From Anthostomella pinea (Eukaryota; Ascomycota; Sordariomycetes; Xylariales; Xylariaceae): 64,000 nucleotides of DNA. This document shows positions 47,881 to 59,272 of the stretch, piece after piece. The notes beneath the pieces were generated by a model that ran no database searches, was not told the origin of the DNA, and saw only the letters and a program-made list of their open reading frames with translations. A program made the translations under genes and the position numbers. Location of the stretch: NCBI GenBank assembly GCA_963556695.1, contig CAUWAG010000008.1, forward strand, positions 744,001 to 808,000, written 5' to 3'. Within the stretch, counting starts at the first letter, position 1, and every line of letters starts with the position of its first letter.

Positions 47881-49074
47881 TGTATGCCATGTGTCGTATG
47901 TCATGTTTTAGATCTGTACGGATTTTCGCATTGCCTGCGTGGGGGGGAGGGATCTGGGTTGATGCGCGAGGGCATTCGTACAATAAGCAAGGGAGGCGGT
48001 GGGTCGGTTATGAGAGAAGTTGTATTACAAAAGCCGCATTGGGAGGCGTTCTCAAGACGGCGGCATGGTTTCTTTTGGGCAGGTAGCACGTTGAATATAG
48101 GTATTGGGCACCCTTCATGAACACACCAAAATCGGCGATGACAGGCCAGTGAAAGCTATGATGGCCCCTTTTATGATCCCCATCTGCCCACTCTCACGTC
48201 TTCTCGCCTTGCGAAGTGGTTTAATAGCCCTATATCCGTCTCCCGTTGCCATCCCACCGGAGTTAGCAGCCCGTCGCAATGTGATGAATAGCTGGATCAA
48301 GAGGACGTCAACGCATATTCCTGGGTGGAACAATGCCGCGTTCAATTGTCGATGAGGGTGAAAGGGATGATCAAGGAGAGGTGGTCCAAGCATCTCTCCA
48401 TCGCTAATACAATACAAACACACATCCGACCCAAACCCCTCGAAGTCCTCCAGGAGGAGACAAATGATGGTCTTAACCTGCTGCTGAGGTGGCGAAGGAC
48501 GGCAAGTGCGCACCATCGTACGCGACAACTAAGAAGGGTCTGCGGGTGGGCGTCCGTTGCGCATCAACTTTCGGTAGGAAATAGTGGTTCTTCGCCGTCG
48601 ACGCTGGCGATACGCTACCGGAGCTGGAGTGCGAAGTGAAAGTGAAAAGCGCCCATGCTAAACGAACGCGTGCCAGAAGCCATGTACCTACCTGCCCATG
48701 CATTGGTATGGACCCAAAGTCGATCCTCCCCCAACGGGATAGGTCATTCTGGTCCTTGCTGGGACTATCAAACGAATATCTGCTCCTGGTTAGCCATGAC
48801 TGCCTTCGTTCAGTTGGCGACTAGACCGGAGGGGAACTCGCTGGTTGGTCTTTTAGAGCGTAATATCGCCCTCCTTCCCATCACGCCTCCTTATTTTGGA
48901 GTGGGAGAGTCGTGGGGATTTTACCACTGGACGGCGTGGGTTTATACGTGCTGTCGCGGTTTTGAGGGTGATGGCCAATCCGAAGCGTCGGTTTCGTGGT
49001 GTTGTTCGCACCTAGTGGAGGCGGTGATCGCCCTGGTCGGCCTCGGCAGCCTGAAGATCCAAAAGGCGCTTCAC
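47881..49074. other. Convergent intergenic region
   Basis: About 1.2 kb between the 3' ends of the Zn2Cys6 gene and the F-box gene. No motif-bearing frame. A G-rich run lies at 47941-47950. Confidence 0.55.
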
Positions 49075-49983
49075 TCAGTCGCCATTGTGAAAGGTAAAAA
49101 GTCCACGGAGGGACAACAAAAAAATTGTGGTTGAGGAACCTCGCAGATTTGTGGCTGTAGCTGTGGTAAGCTGCGGCGACCAAGGATTAGCTTGGCCAGA
49201 CGAGTATGGATCAGATGGGAGGGAATACCTGATGCAACTGCCCCGGCGAGCTATTGGATTCTCGGTATCAGCTGCGGCTTCATCATGCCGAGGAAGTCCT
49301 CTCTGCTCATCACAAGGTCCTCTCTGGACTCGGTAAGAAGGCACCAGGTTTGAACAGCCAGCCAGAATCGCATGGTAATCGTCCAGAGTGACTGCAGCTC
49401 TTCTCTGCGCGGTGGTCCAACAGCCTGTAGCCCACGCGGTCGGATGGCAGTCGACGAGACCAGAATTCCTCAGCAAACGAATGGCTTGTTGGGCGTTGTG
49501 AATGATTATGGGCAGCAAGGTGTCACCCATCAGCCGGAACTGCGACACGCAAGGCACCCAATCGCCACCCCATTCGCTACCAGCTGCGAATTCGCTTTGA
49601 TGGTACGCGGTCGAGCGGTAGCGCCAACCGCGTGAGTGCCTGGGCTCCACCACCATACGGGCCGCCATAACCCTCATTGCCGCGTTAGCCAGGCCCAGGG
49701 AGGCGATTCCAGTGGTTTCTTCTGTGAGGCGGAGGGCGAGGGGCCCGTAGATAGCTTGGGGGTTGTCGTCGTGGATCTTCTTGAAGAGTCGGCAGCTCAG
49801 ACTCAGCGAGCGGATGGAGTAGGTCTCGTCGAGCTGCTTGAACACGTGGAGCCAAATCTCGTAGGGCGTTCGCTCGAGTGCTCGGGCAGCTGAAGGCTCG
49901 ATGGCATCAACGACAGCATCAGTGACATCAGCAACGGCGGGACCAGCGACGGCATCCTTGGCGGCATCACCGGCAGTCTCCAT
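49075..49983 (-). CDS. F-box-like protein
   Basis: ATG 49983 (METAGDAAKDAVAGP); codons upstream to 49998 begin with GTG. After an Ala/Asp-rich leader comes a degenerate F-box at about residues 33-75: RTPYEIWLHVFKQLDETYSI, then RSLSLSCRLFKKIHDDNPQA. The middle part (ALRLTEETTGIASLGLANAA, then QFRLMGDTLLPIIIHNAQQA) looks like a normal folded domain. The last 70 or so residues (from about VPSYRVQRG) are low in hydrophobic pattern, so the frame may run past a true splice site or a decayed end. Likely SCF adaptor; target unknown. It is next to another F-box gene in the same orientation but the two are not alike beyond the F-box. Confidence 0.6.
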   Translation of the reverse strand: METAGDAAKDAVAGPAVADVTDAVVDAIEPSAARALERTPYEIWLHVFKQLDETYSIRSLSLSCRLFKKIHDDNPQAIYGPLALRLTEETTGIASLGLANAAMRVMAARMVVEPRHSRGWRYRSTAYHQSEFAAGSEWGGDWVPCVSQFRLMGDTLLPIIIHNAQQAIRLLRNSGLVDCHPTAWATGCWTTAQRRAAVTLDDYHAILAGCSNLVPSYRVQRGPCDEQRGLPRHDEAAADTENPIARRGSCIRYSLPSDPYSSGQANPWSPQLTTATATNLRGSSTTIFLLSLRGLFTFHNGD

Positions 49984-50916
49984 GATCTTCGTAGTCACAA
50001 GCGATGCATTCCCAGGGTGTGGCGATGTCTCATTACCTTGGCGGTAGAAAGTGCGGACTTGTAGGATGGATGGCGTGCAAAATGGATCGCGACAAACCCT
50101 CAGAGCTTTCAGGTCAATGGTGCTGGTGAAAGATATGGATGCTGAGGCGGTGGTGCTTATTAAGAAGTACTGTTGCCATGAAACGACTATCTACTAGGTG
50201 ATGATGGCATTCGGGTGGCTCATACGATCGGGGCTCAGGATATCTTCTATCACCCACCGAACTTGAGCGGCTGTTGCCTCGTGACCCCTTTCCATCTCCA
50301 CGATAAATGGGAGGCACCTCAGGGTAGTAGGTCTATACCACGTATTGGTACGGCAGTACGCGTCCAGCCTTCACGTATCTATGTGTAGATGAAGTTTTAA
50401 GTCACATAACACGGCAAATATTGAACATAGGGTGTAGACACAAATCTAGTTTATATATCTATCTACCCACGTAGCGGCGCAGCAGGTCTATTCTTATGCA
50501 AGTGGGCTCGCAGATGAATAGAAGAAGGGAATCGACCAAAACCCAAAACGCTCCCAATGCAGTAGATGCTGAATCGCCATGTCTGATAACTCCTAAACCA
50601 GGCCATCGCCTGCTGCCCTGAGGAGGGTCTTCAAGTGCCGGAATATGCGATGGAATTGCAGATTAACCTTTGACCTGCCCTGTATCCTCTTTCCGCAGAT
50701 GGGCAAGAATTCACAGAAGAGCTCTCCCTCTACCTGTAGTCGAAGATGATCGTAGTCAAGGGAATTCGTCAGAGACCCGTGAGAGACCGGTTTGGTCTGT
50801 AAGTCGGGAATCCATGTTGTTATCGAAGACAGTCTGCCGGAAACTGAAACTCGACATTGTTCGCCGCCATTAGATATTATGCCCACCATATCATGGCACC
50901 CAGTGCTATGCCTAAC
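49984..50916. other. Short intergenic region
   Basis: About 0.9 kb holding the promoter of the F-box gene and the 3' flank of the WD40 gene. Nothing else is seen. Confidence 0.5.
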
Positions 50917-53114
50917 TTATATGAAGCCTGCCTCGCAAGCTACCTCGTACTTTCGAGCGCTCTCAAGCATTCCAATGTTGTTGACGTCGGCGCCGAAATC
51001 CAAGATGAGGATCTTGGGATCTTGCCCGGTGCTGATGATGCGTCTATAATCGCTCTTGGCACTGAGGACCCAGCTAGCGTGCCATCGAGGGAAGTCTAGT
51101 CGCTGCTCTCCCGTCTCCATGTCGAAGACCTTGATGTCAGTGTCGTAGCTGCCGCTGATAAGGCGTCCACTGACGCTATCGATATGTAAGCTGCGCACGA
51201 GCATGTCGTGAGCCTGAATCTCGCGAATGCACTCGCCCGTGTTGGCGTCCCAGATGCGAATCATCTTGTCGCTACCGGCAGATGCGATATATCGACCATC
51301 TTCGGAGAATTGGCTGCAGGCGAGACCCTTAGTATGACCTGCGAATTCGCGAATTGTCTTGCCGCTGTCGATGTTCCAGAGCTTCACTCGGAAGTCACCA
51401 GAGCAAGAGACGATGGTGTTTCCACGCAGCTGCACCGCGTTGACGGGCCCACTGTGGCCTCGCAGCTGCTTCAGAAGAGCGCCTGTTTCGCGATCCCAGA
51501 CGCAGATAGTGACATCTTTGGAGCACGTCACGATGTGCTTGCCATCGAACGCCAAATCCAGGACAGCTGCCGTGTGGTGCTGAAGGCGTCGAACGGGCCT
51601 GTACCCTGAGCGTACATTATACACAATGCAGGTTGAGTCCGAAGAGCCGGTCACGAGTATGTCGTCATCATACTGGAGACACAGGATGGAGGCCTTGTGG
51701 TGAGTCGGGAAGGAGACAGTGACGGGCACGGATGGATTGGTCCGCTCGTTGGTGGTGGACGACGCATAGTGTATGGGCTTGCCATTCGGGTCGAACAGGA
51801 TCGAGGTCTCGTTGACGACTTCGGGGGGCCCAATGACAAGGCGGCACTGCAAGGTACGCATGTCCCAAATTCGAATAGTCTTATCTCGAGAGCCAGTGAT
51901 GATCTTGTTTCTATGGTCCAGATTAGTAGCTGCCACGGAAGTACATCCAAGGGGTTATTGGCATACTCATCAAACTGCAAGCAGTAAATGCTGTCGAGAT
52001 GACCGTTCAAGTAGGTTGCACGCGCTTGCGGCCCAATCTGCCAGCGCCTGTCGAGCTCGTCACGTGCTTGATATATCTTCTGCCAGTCCATACCAGGTCG
52101 GATTGTGGGTACACCGCACCCCGTGCCCGGCTGGACAGGGAGGCTCGTGGCATACGTGCTGGTCTTCTCCCTCAGGAAAGATCGACGCCAGATGTGCTGG
52201 TCCTGTACAACCTGATACCATAGCCGAGATACCTGGCCTGCCGCCCTGAGCTGGGCGGCATCCAGATGTGCGAGAATCTGCACAGAAAGCTCCGAAGGTA
52301 GGTGGGCTATGAAATCTGTTCTGACGATGGAAGGGTCTTGCTCCTCCTGAAAGCCGCTTTGAGACTCGGTGGCCGTGAGGGCGATACCGATACCGCTCTC
52401 ACGATCATTCAACTCGTCGGTCGATAGCCACTCCTGCTGCTGCCGCGCAAAGGCGAAATATTCGTTCTGCATGGCGGCGGCAGCTTTGGCGGCACCGCCC
52501 GTGTGGTGGGGGATGATGGGAGGTGCCAGACCGTGGCCGGGCACAGGAAGATCGGGAAACTCGGACTCGTGGGGGGAGTAGATGGTTTCCAGGCCGCTGC
52601 GGTCTCCGTACGAGCTTCTCGAGTGTCGGAAACTGGTAGCCTGTCGCAATCTGTTCCATGCCGAATGGGCAGTGGTCGGTCGGTATTCGTGGTAGTCGAC
52701 GGCGGGCTCTGAGCTACGGCGATCACGGCCCACGATGCCTTTCATCAAACTCACGGAGGCGCGGCGGAACTTGCCCTTGAACGATGTGGACGGCCTAGGC
52801 TCATGATTGTTTACATCGTGGCTCTCTTCGATGGCCAGCTCGCCCAGGCCGTCAAGAATGTCGCCGTCGCCCAGGACGAGGGATTTCGGTCGGCGCTTCC
52901 ATGGTAGAGAGGTGCTCGCGCTGCGGTCTCGCCGGAATGGGTTTGCGGTTGTTGGTCTGGGGTGTTCGTGTTGGTGGTGTTGGTCACTGGCTTCCATGCC
53001 AGTGTCGTGCGAGTAGGAGCTAGCACTCGAGGTCGACGGCCCATGGTAAATGTCGGCTATGGGTATGGGTACGGGCAGGGTGCGCAGAGGCCCTTCAGCG
53101 GTTGAAGTGACCAT
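50917..53114 (-). CDS. F-box and WD40-repeat protein (SCF adaptor)
   Basis: Substrate receptor of an SCF ubiquitin ligase of the Cdc4/beta-TrCP architecture: the F-box binds Skp1 and the WD40 propeller binds phosphorylated substrates. ATG 53114 (MVTSTAEGPLRTLPVPI). Exon 1 53114-51967 and exon 2 51910-50917 join in phase 2 over a 56-bp intron to give 713 residues. The first 280 residues are disordered and basic. The F-box is IAHLPSELSVQILAHLDAAQ then LRAAGQVSRLWYQVV. Seven or so WD repeats follow, e.g. NGHLDSIYCLQFDENKIITG, SRDKTIRIWDMRT, SDSTCIVYNVRSG, SKDVTICVWDRET, SGDFRVKLWNIDS, GSDKMIRIWDANT and SYDTDIKVFDMET. Conserved in filamentous ascomycetes; I do not assign a symbol. Confidence 0.93.
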
Positions 53115-55605
53115 TGCAACGGCGTTCTGGGTTTGTTATGATATGGTTGGTTCCACGAAGGTTGGACTTGGCTGCGCGCGTGCGAGGTATTGTAATGGGC
53201 AATGGGCAATGTAGCAAGTAACGTAGCAAATGCGGAAGTGTTGGACACAGGGCAACGGCCTAGTAACGATGGCAACGGGACAACCTTTCCTTGTGCTCGT
53301 TATCGCATGCGAGCAGCGGGGCGACGGACAAAGAGCGCGCGAGAAGAAGGGAATGTTATAAAGTGCAGAATCAGAATCAGAATGCAGAATGCAGAATGTG
53401 TGATAGTGACTGGCAGGCAGTCAGTCAGTCAGTCAGTCAATCAGTCAGTCAGTCATAACCTTGAAGGTAGTGAAGGTATGGGGGCGTGTCAGCAGAGCCA
53501 GCCTCTCCCTGTCGTTCGAAAGTCAAAAAGGCGAGCACATATGACTTATTAAGGTATGCAGCGAGCGTGCCTTGCAGTCGGCAGCCTCGTTTCCTCCTGA
53601 CTTCCCGTCCTTGTTGACTTGCCTTGAGTCAGGCGGATATGGAGCAGAGCGGAGGAGAGGCGGAGGGAAAGTGGAAGGGATGGCCGAAACGAGGCTTCAG
53701 CTGGACGGTGGACGGTGCCAAACCAGGACGGTGTGAAACCAAGGACCAACCCTGGCAACCCAGAGCCACGGCCACAGTGGACCCTCCTACGTTAGCCTCA
53801 AGTGCTAACACTGCTAAAGCCTGACGTGGCACATGCAGCGTGGTCCCCTAAAAGAACCCCCCTTTTTGCTGTTCGGTCTATTCACGATGAGGCTTTGTCC
53901 AATGACTCGTGCGCCCCGACTGGCAAGATTAGGGGTCGAAGGGACCTCGAGCCAGCCACATTCAATTTTAGAGGCTTGGCTTCAATGCTGGCTGGCTTAC
54001 ATACACATACATACATGCAGTGGTAGCTGGAGATCGGGCATCCCCGTACTTCGGGACTCATACCCTGTGTGTCCCAGCCGTACAATAATGCAATTCGTCT
54101 GACTTGCAGGAAGCACCAGCATCGACGAGACAGGGCCACAGGCGCTTGTTGCAAGTTGCGAGCCAGAATAGAGTCTGACTACCTATATTGTCTCATCAGT
54201 GGAAAGATCGGTGTCTCTGATACAGTGACATTTAACATTGACGGGCTGCACAGAAAAGACCCCGAGATGGCTGCTCTGCTAGTTTAAGTTCGCCATCTAG
54301 ACTCTGCCAGTCTAGTTCACCCGCAGGACTGTCACACTAAAATAATGCAGGCCCTTGCCAGCGAGATCATCCCGATGATGGATGGCAGAATGGGTCCGCA
54401 TCTCTCAACCGAGGTCCGCATCCGGACAGTCGGTTGTCCGTTCGGTTTATCAAAGTAGTCCACAGTTCACAAACAAGGATACCGTTGGATGCTGCTATTC
54501 ATGGTTCCCTACCCTACTGTATACTATGTCAGTGCCACTCCAGACCCAGCCAGCCAGCATAGGGACAGTAGTATGCGCACTCCAAGTTTGGATTTCAGCT
54601 TCCGAAGTGGCCTCCCATGCCTCCCTCTTGTCACCGACCAATGACTCGCGTCGGAAGTACGGCTGCCTGCACCAGGTTCACGTCTCGGGGTCACGGCGAC
54701 TGTCGAATCCCGAGCCTTGTCGATACTGTTGAAAGTTGACACGGGCCGGCGAGGGAGGATTATCCCAGTTCATCTTGTCTCTTCGCTTGCTTCCGAATTA
54801 GAACGCACACCCTGCACGACATAGTTATTGCGACAGCCATCCCACTGATCCCATTTTCGACGATGCGGATCGTCAGGAATCACGAGCTCACCCTCACCGT
54901 AAGTTCCCGTCCCGTCCCATCGCCAGCACTTGAGGCAGAGTGCATTCCAATCTGCCTCACATCATCACGTTGTTCACTTCCATTGAGGCACTTCATCCAA
55001 ATCGTAGCGTCATTTCATCTATCTGTCAGCATCGCCTTTACCAAATGGAGATGGAGTTGAGCCGTGTCGAATTGCCAGATCACGGGATGCCAATGCCAAT
55101 GGTACCTATCTTGGACGGCAACCCAGCCATGGTCTCACTATCTTCACCCCATACGCAACAAAGGACTAGCCGGGCGTGACAGCGACGAGGATGCTGCGTG
55201 CTCTTTGGAGGCTGCCATTACGCAGGGCAGGAGGCACCGAATTGATTGGGCAGGTTTTCTACTGGGGCCCTGTGGTTGAGCGAGCTCGCCTAAGATGGTA
55301 GTCGACGAGGCTACGCAGTGAGACAAAAGGGGAAGACCAATTCAAAGTGAGACTTCCTGAGGAAGATTCTGTCGATAGCCTCGAAGGCATGTTCCTATTT
55401 GTGCATTCGACGATGACTCCCTTGCGCCACTGCCTCTCCTCCACACTTGACTCCTGTCCGAGATGTCGCACAGCGTCATCAGACGCCCCTCGTCCTATTC
55501 GAGCATCTGGATGGTACGGCTCCAGCGTGCTGATACTGTCGGGTTCGTCGTCCCAGTCTGGCTTGCTAATGGCCGAGTGATTGGCTAGTACTAGCCGCAG
55601 GAACC
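53115..55605. other. Intergenic region upstream of the F-box/WD40 gene
   Basis: About 2.5 kb, including the WD40 gene promoter, a CAGT microsatellite and no supported gene. An open frame at 55259-55657 runs into the inverted-repeat element and is rejected. Confidence 0.5.
53417..53455 (+). repeat. (CAGT)n microsatellite
   Basis: About nine AGTC/CAGT tetranucleotide units with one CAAT interruption, in the promoter region of the F-box/WD40 gene. Confidence 0.9.
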
Positions 55606-55675
55606 TACTGCCGTTCTCAATCAGAGTGTCAGTGGCCCACCTTGAATCGCTGTGCACACCACAGACTTTTGAAAC

Positions 55676-56285
55676 GGGCTTTTTAAGATAACAAGCCGTA
55701 TTATAGCCATTTTAAGAGATATAAAAAGTTAATATATATAAAACAAATGATTTTCAAAAAAGACTTCGGTAAAAATAACATAATAAATTATATAAGTATT
55801 GTAACTAGGTTATTAAATATATATTGTCAAATGTTGGATCCCAGATATGGTGCCCTTAGGTGCAGTACCCACTAGGGGCTGTCAAGGGAACAGTGGATCC
55901 ATCCTGGCATAGTGCAGTATGGTATTTAGCTGTAGATTAGCCCTGCCGAGTATACTTAAGAATGACAACAACACTTGCAGCGACCGCTTACACCCTCAAG
56001 GCTTGTGACCCTTCTAAAATCTCATATATATATATATATGTTTTTATAATCTTATTTTAAAACTACAATAGCTTAAACTAAGTATAAAATTATTTTTTAT
56101 TTTTATTTTTAACCCGTTTCAACAACCGGACTTATCTCATATTCTAATTTACGAACATGGCCTATATTGGCTAATTTATTAATTCTTATTCTTATTGCGG
56201 TAATTTTACCCCTTTATTACCGCTTTATTACCTTCTTACCTCGGCATTTAAATTTAATCCGATAAAAATACGGTATTTAAAGTTG
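55676..56285. other. AT-rich (RIP-like) island
   Basis: Base composition drops sharply to AT-rich with many TA dinucleotides, unlike the rest of the window, with a GC-normal inset at about 55835-55990. This is the usual look of repeat DNA mutated by RIP in Pezizomycotina. Confidence 0.7.
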
Positions 56286-56623
56286 CAACTACCATCCCAA
56301 CGTTGTGGATCCCAGCCACTGGATCTGCTGGATTAAAGGTACGCCTAGAGGGCACCTTAACAGTTAGACAACGGAACCTAGTTGTTCCGTCCCGATCCAG
56401 CCCCCTCTGGCAAAAAGCTGCCACAGTCGCACAGGGACACTTCAAGGACACAGAATACACACATACACTTCAACCTCACGATTGGCTCAAATCTAACAGG
56501 ATCCAGCCACCAGTACCTTATCGGATCTCCTGTCATCCAGGGCGTTCTACGATAAGGTTACCTGGGATGGCTGCCCCAGGTGACAGGAACCAACCCACTG
56601 TAATTTAGGTATTTATATACTTC

Positions 56624-56648
56624 TCGGATGGGATCCCTTCCCATCCGA
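56624..56648. repeat. Perfect 10-bp palindrome
   Basis: TCGGATGGGA and TCCCATCCGA flank a 5-base centre. It lies inside the degraded element and could be an internal hairpin of it. Confidence 0.8.
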
Positions 56649-56736
56649 ACGTAACCAAGCACCAACCAGAATACAGATCATCCCAACCGAAACTTGTGAT
56701 AGATCTATGTTCTGGTTCCGCTACTACAAAGGCACA

Positions 56737-56821
56737 ACGTCGTGCATATCATTCCATACCATCTTTAAATAGCTAAAAGCTAAGGCTATATAGAGATGGT
56801 ATGAAATAACATGTGCGACGT
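56737..56821. repeat. Imperfect 36-bp inverted repeat (hairpin)
   Basis: The left arm ACGTCGTGCATATCATTCCA plus TACCATCTTTAAATAGC pairs with the right arm ending GATGGTATGAAATAACATGT plus GCGACGT. Most mismatches are C/T or A/G transitions. It lies near the right end of the inverted-repeat element and may be a nested MITE. Confidence 0.65.
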
Positions 56822-56943
56822 AAGAATAGAAGCGCGACCGTAGAAAACGTACTTTTGTCGCCTTCGTCAACCAAGTCAAAAAGTCTATGGAGTACACAGC
56901 GATTCAAGGTGGGCCACTGACACTCTGATTGAGAACGGCAGTA

Positions 56944-57531
56944 CCACAAGTCAGTCCCCTGAATGAGTGCCAAAGTCCCCGTTATGTAAGTCCGAAAAAC
57001 TGAAGGGAAACTATGAACTTGCCATCCATAGCTCCCACCGCTCCACAAGCCTACCTCGCCCTGTCTAGTAGCGTCGCATACTCGTCGACATCTTGCTCCG
57101 AGACAGTATAGCCGATCGCCCGGCGACATGGAACAGGTCGTCTTTCGTGACACCCCATGCTGAGGTGCTCTGTTTCCCTTGGGTAATGTGTCAGCAGAAG
57201 ACCTTTCTGTCGCTTCCAGATCTTGGGGATTTCTATCTAGGTCGTTATTGAGGTAGACGAACCTACGAGCTCGGTTGTTTGGATCATATGACGACGAGTA
57301 TATAGCAACGGCGCCGGTGGCAGGAGTGGTCGAGGCACGAGGTTCGCGGTCCGCCTTTGTGATCGGCGTCCTCCGGCCCCTCGGCCTGCTTCCGACGGCA
57401 GCCATATCAGCTTTCCGATCTCGCCGTGGCCTAGACTCCCGAGTTCTCTCACTCGCTCGGTCGCAAAGCTTTGATCTGGGAAACTTCACGTTGGTACTTT
57501 GTCGACTGTGTTTCGTCAAAGCTTCAAGCAT
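56944..57531 (-). CDS. Possible hypothetical protein truncated by the transposon relic
   Basis: An ATG at 57531 (MLEALTKHSRQSTNVKFP) opens a minus-strand frame of 252 codons that runs into the right inverted repeat of the element, so its last 57 codons are element sequence. The N-terminal part is basic (SERTRESRPRRDRK, RPRGRRTPITKADREPR) and then less biased (YDPNNRARRFVYLNNDLDRN). There is no known domain. It may be a gene whose 3' part was displaced by insertion, or a chance frame. Confidence 0.25.
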
Positions 57532-57680
57532 CAGACTGTATCAAGCTCATCCTTGTGGGTTGGATCTTAGTTATATGATTTCGATTATGCTTTCCTCAGT
57601 GAGGGGAGATTGTCTCATTACATCGTCCAACTGATACTACATTATTTCTTACAGCCGTTGACCGTGAGTCGGCTGCCCAG

Positions 57681-59272
57681 TCACCCAATTACACAACTTG
57701 ACCGTGAAGATGGTTTGGCGTGTGCAGCTTCCATAGGGTGCAAGAACATTGCCTTCTCTGGTTTAGCTTCCTCGTCCAGCTTGTCCTGATTATGGGACTC
57801 GAAGACCTGGCTCACTGCACGCTGAACACCGAGGACGTCCAAGAGCTTATATACAGCAGTTGGCCCCCCGTGGTCCACACAGTTCGCGACTTTGCCTAAA
57901 AGGTCATGAAACTCGTCCGCGTCGAAATCGACACACACCTCGGTGATCCTTGCCGTGACGTGAATCCAAGCGGCGACGAGCTCTGGCTCGAGCGACCCTT
58001 GCATATGCCGGAATTCGACTGTGTTGAGCTGGCTCTTGCGAACCTTTCCCCAAAACTCTGATTGCGGCGGCAAATGCTCCGTCACAGCGATGGCCGCCTT
58101 GCGCGACCGGTCGCTCTCACCCACGAGCTTGGCAAGGTCCTCGACTGTCTCTGCGCGCCAGAGCCATGGCACCTTCGCTTTGCCGTTGTGAAGAGCCTGT
58201 GAAACGAATGGCGGCACATTGCGCTCCATTTCGTCCCTCCATGGCGCTGCGTGGGCGTCATCCTCGTCGACCCAACTTGGTAGCATGTCTGTCTTGTCCA
58301 TTGCCATGTTTGTGCGCTTCTGCAGTGGCGCTGCGTACTTGATAGCTTCCTGCTTCCATGTTGCATGGAGATCGAGAAGCTTCGCCTCTGCCACCCACAG
58401 CAGCGTGAGCAGGCGCTTGAGATTGTGCAGTGGCAGAGGCAGCCCGCGGATCCCCCAATAGATGTGGACAGAGCACCGGCTGGAGTCCTTGACGGAGGTA
58501 ATCCCCGTGTTAACGCTAAGCCTATAATTGGCACGGAGAACGCGGCAGGTACGTTCGAGATGCGCCTCGGCGCGTTGTCTTTCTTGCCACAGGTAGGCTT
58601 TGCTGACTACCTCGAAGCCGAGCCAGAAATAACCCTCCTGTGCTGCTGGTCGAACCAACATACGACGTCCGTCGACCAGAGGATCTGTCCAGATCATTGT
58701 CTCCTCTGGGATGACTGTCGTGTTTTCGTATGCCTGCGTGTACGTTAACATCGTGTAGGTTGACATCGTGTAGGTTGACATCGTGTTCTTAACCCTGTAC
58801 AGACAATCTCTATATGAAGGAGGAAAGGGAACAACAAAGCTTGTTCTCGAATACAAGGCCTGGCCAGGGTCTTGGGATGGGATGTTTATATACGTACCGT
58901 ATAGCGATAACCCCGGAAGGGGCCTAGCTTGACGTCGTCGGCCGGCTGGCCTTCCACCTCGTCGGCGCTTGGGTGGCCCTTCTCGCGGTACTCTGCATAC
59001 ATCCCGGCTTCGGTCAGCTTCTGGGCAATGATGCCACCGAAGTGGTGCAGTCTCCTCATATGGAGTTCGTGATCCGACCCGGTCTTGTTTATGTCTGGGG
59101 GCTCTTCGAGGATTGGCTGCGTACATTGAGTGCCGTCTCCTCCCTCCCAGGGGGTCTTGGTGCCGAATTCCTTGAAGAGAGCAAGGAATTCGAGCTCAAA
59201 CCCGAAGGTTGCCTTGCCGCGAAAGGACTCTTTAGGCGCTTGGTCCACAGCGTCTGATTGTCCAATTGCCAT
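57681..59272 (-). CDS. Putative amidoligase-family protein with introner-like intron
   Basis: Resembles the amidoligase (ATP-grasp/COOH-NH2 ligase related) proteins found sporadically in fungi, proposed to form amide bonds on peptides or other small molecules; no biochemical role is known for the fungal members. ATG 59272 (MAIGQSDAVDQAPKES). Exon 1 59272-58898 and exon 2 58733-57681 join in phase 0 to give 475 residues. Family-like features are the opening strand TFGFELEFLALF, an HHFGGIIAQKL helix, a central NTGITSVKDSSRCSVHIYWG block with conserved His, the helix LKRLLTLLWVAEAKLLDLHA, and the late NTVEFRHMQGSLEPELVAAW motif with Glu, Arg and His as likely catalytic or ligand residues. The first exon's last codons GYRYT join AYENTTVIPEE. 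Its sole intron is introner-like copy 2. Family call is by motif memory, not by search. Confidence 0.75.
58734..58897 (-). mobile_element. Introner-like element, copy 2 (164-bp intron with triplicated 15-mer)
   Basis: On the minus strand it starts GTACGTATATAAACATCCCA and ends ACACGCAG, matching the introns at 21557-21685 and 63665-63794 along their whole length, including CCAAGACCCTG, TTCGAGAACAAGCTTTGTTG, the CCCTTTCC tract and CTGTACAGGG. It is longer because the unit ACACGATGTCAACCT (15 bp) near the 3' end occurs three times (last copy ACACGATGTTAACGT), multiplying the putative branch-site sequence. Phase 0 insertion in the amidoligase gene. Confidence 0.88.

Larger units (their letters stand above)
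55606..56943. mobile_element. Degraded AT-rich element with ~66-bp terminal inverted repeats
   Basis: The left end (55606-55673) and right end (56876-56943) are inverted copies of each other, about 90 percent identical. The left begins TACTGCCGTTCTCAATCAGA and the right ends with its complement, ...GAGAACGGCAGTA. Similarity stops exactly outside the TA dinucleotides, consistent with a TA target duplication as made by Tc1/mariner-type transposases. Inside lies a strongly AT-rich block (about 55676-56280, with runs like TATATATATATATG) and a less AT-rich part holding two further hairpins. No transposase frame survives. The composition fits RIP-type C to T decay. The total of 1.34 kb fits a mariner-size element or a large MITE. 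Family assignment is inference. Confidence 0.65.

Noticed and set aside
55259..55657. Minus-strand open frame of 132 codons
   Set aside because: It starts with GTG inside the left inverted repeat of the degraded element and shows no domain; it is a chimera of element and flank.
56590..56700. Possible 5S rRNA or tRNA-like piece around a strong palindrome
   Set aside because: The conserved internal promoter boxes of 5S rRNA and tRNA genes are not present.
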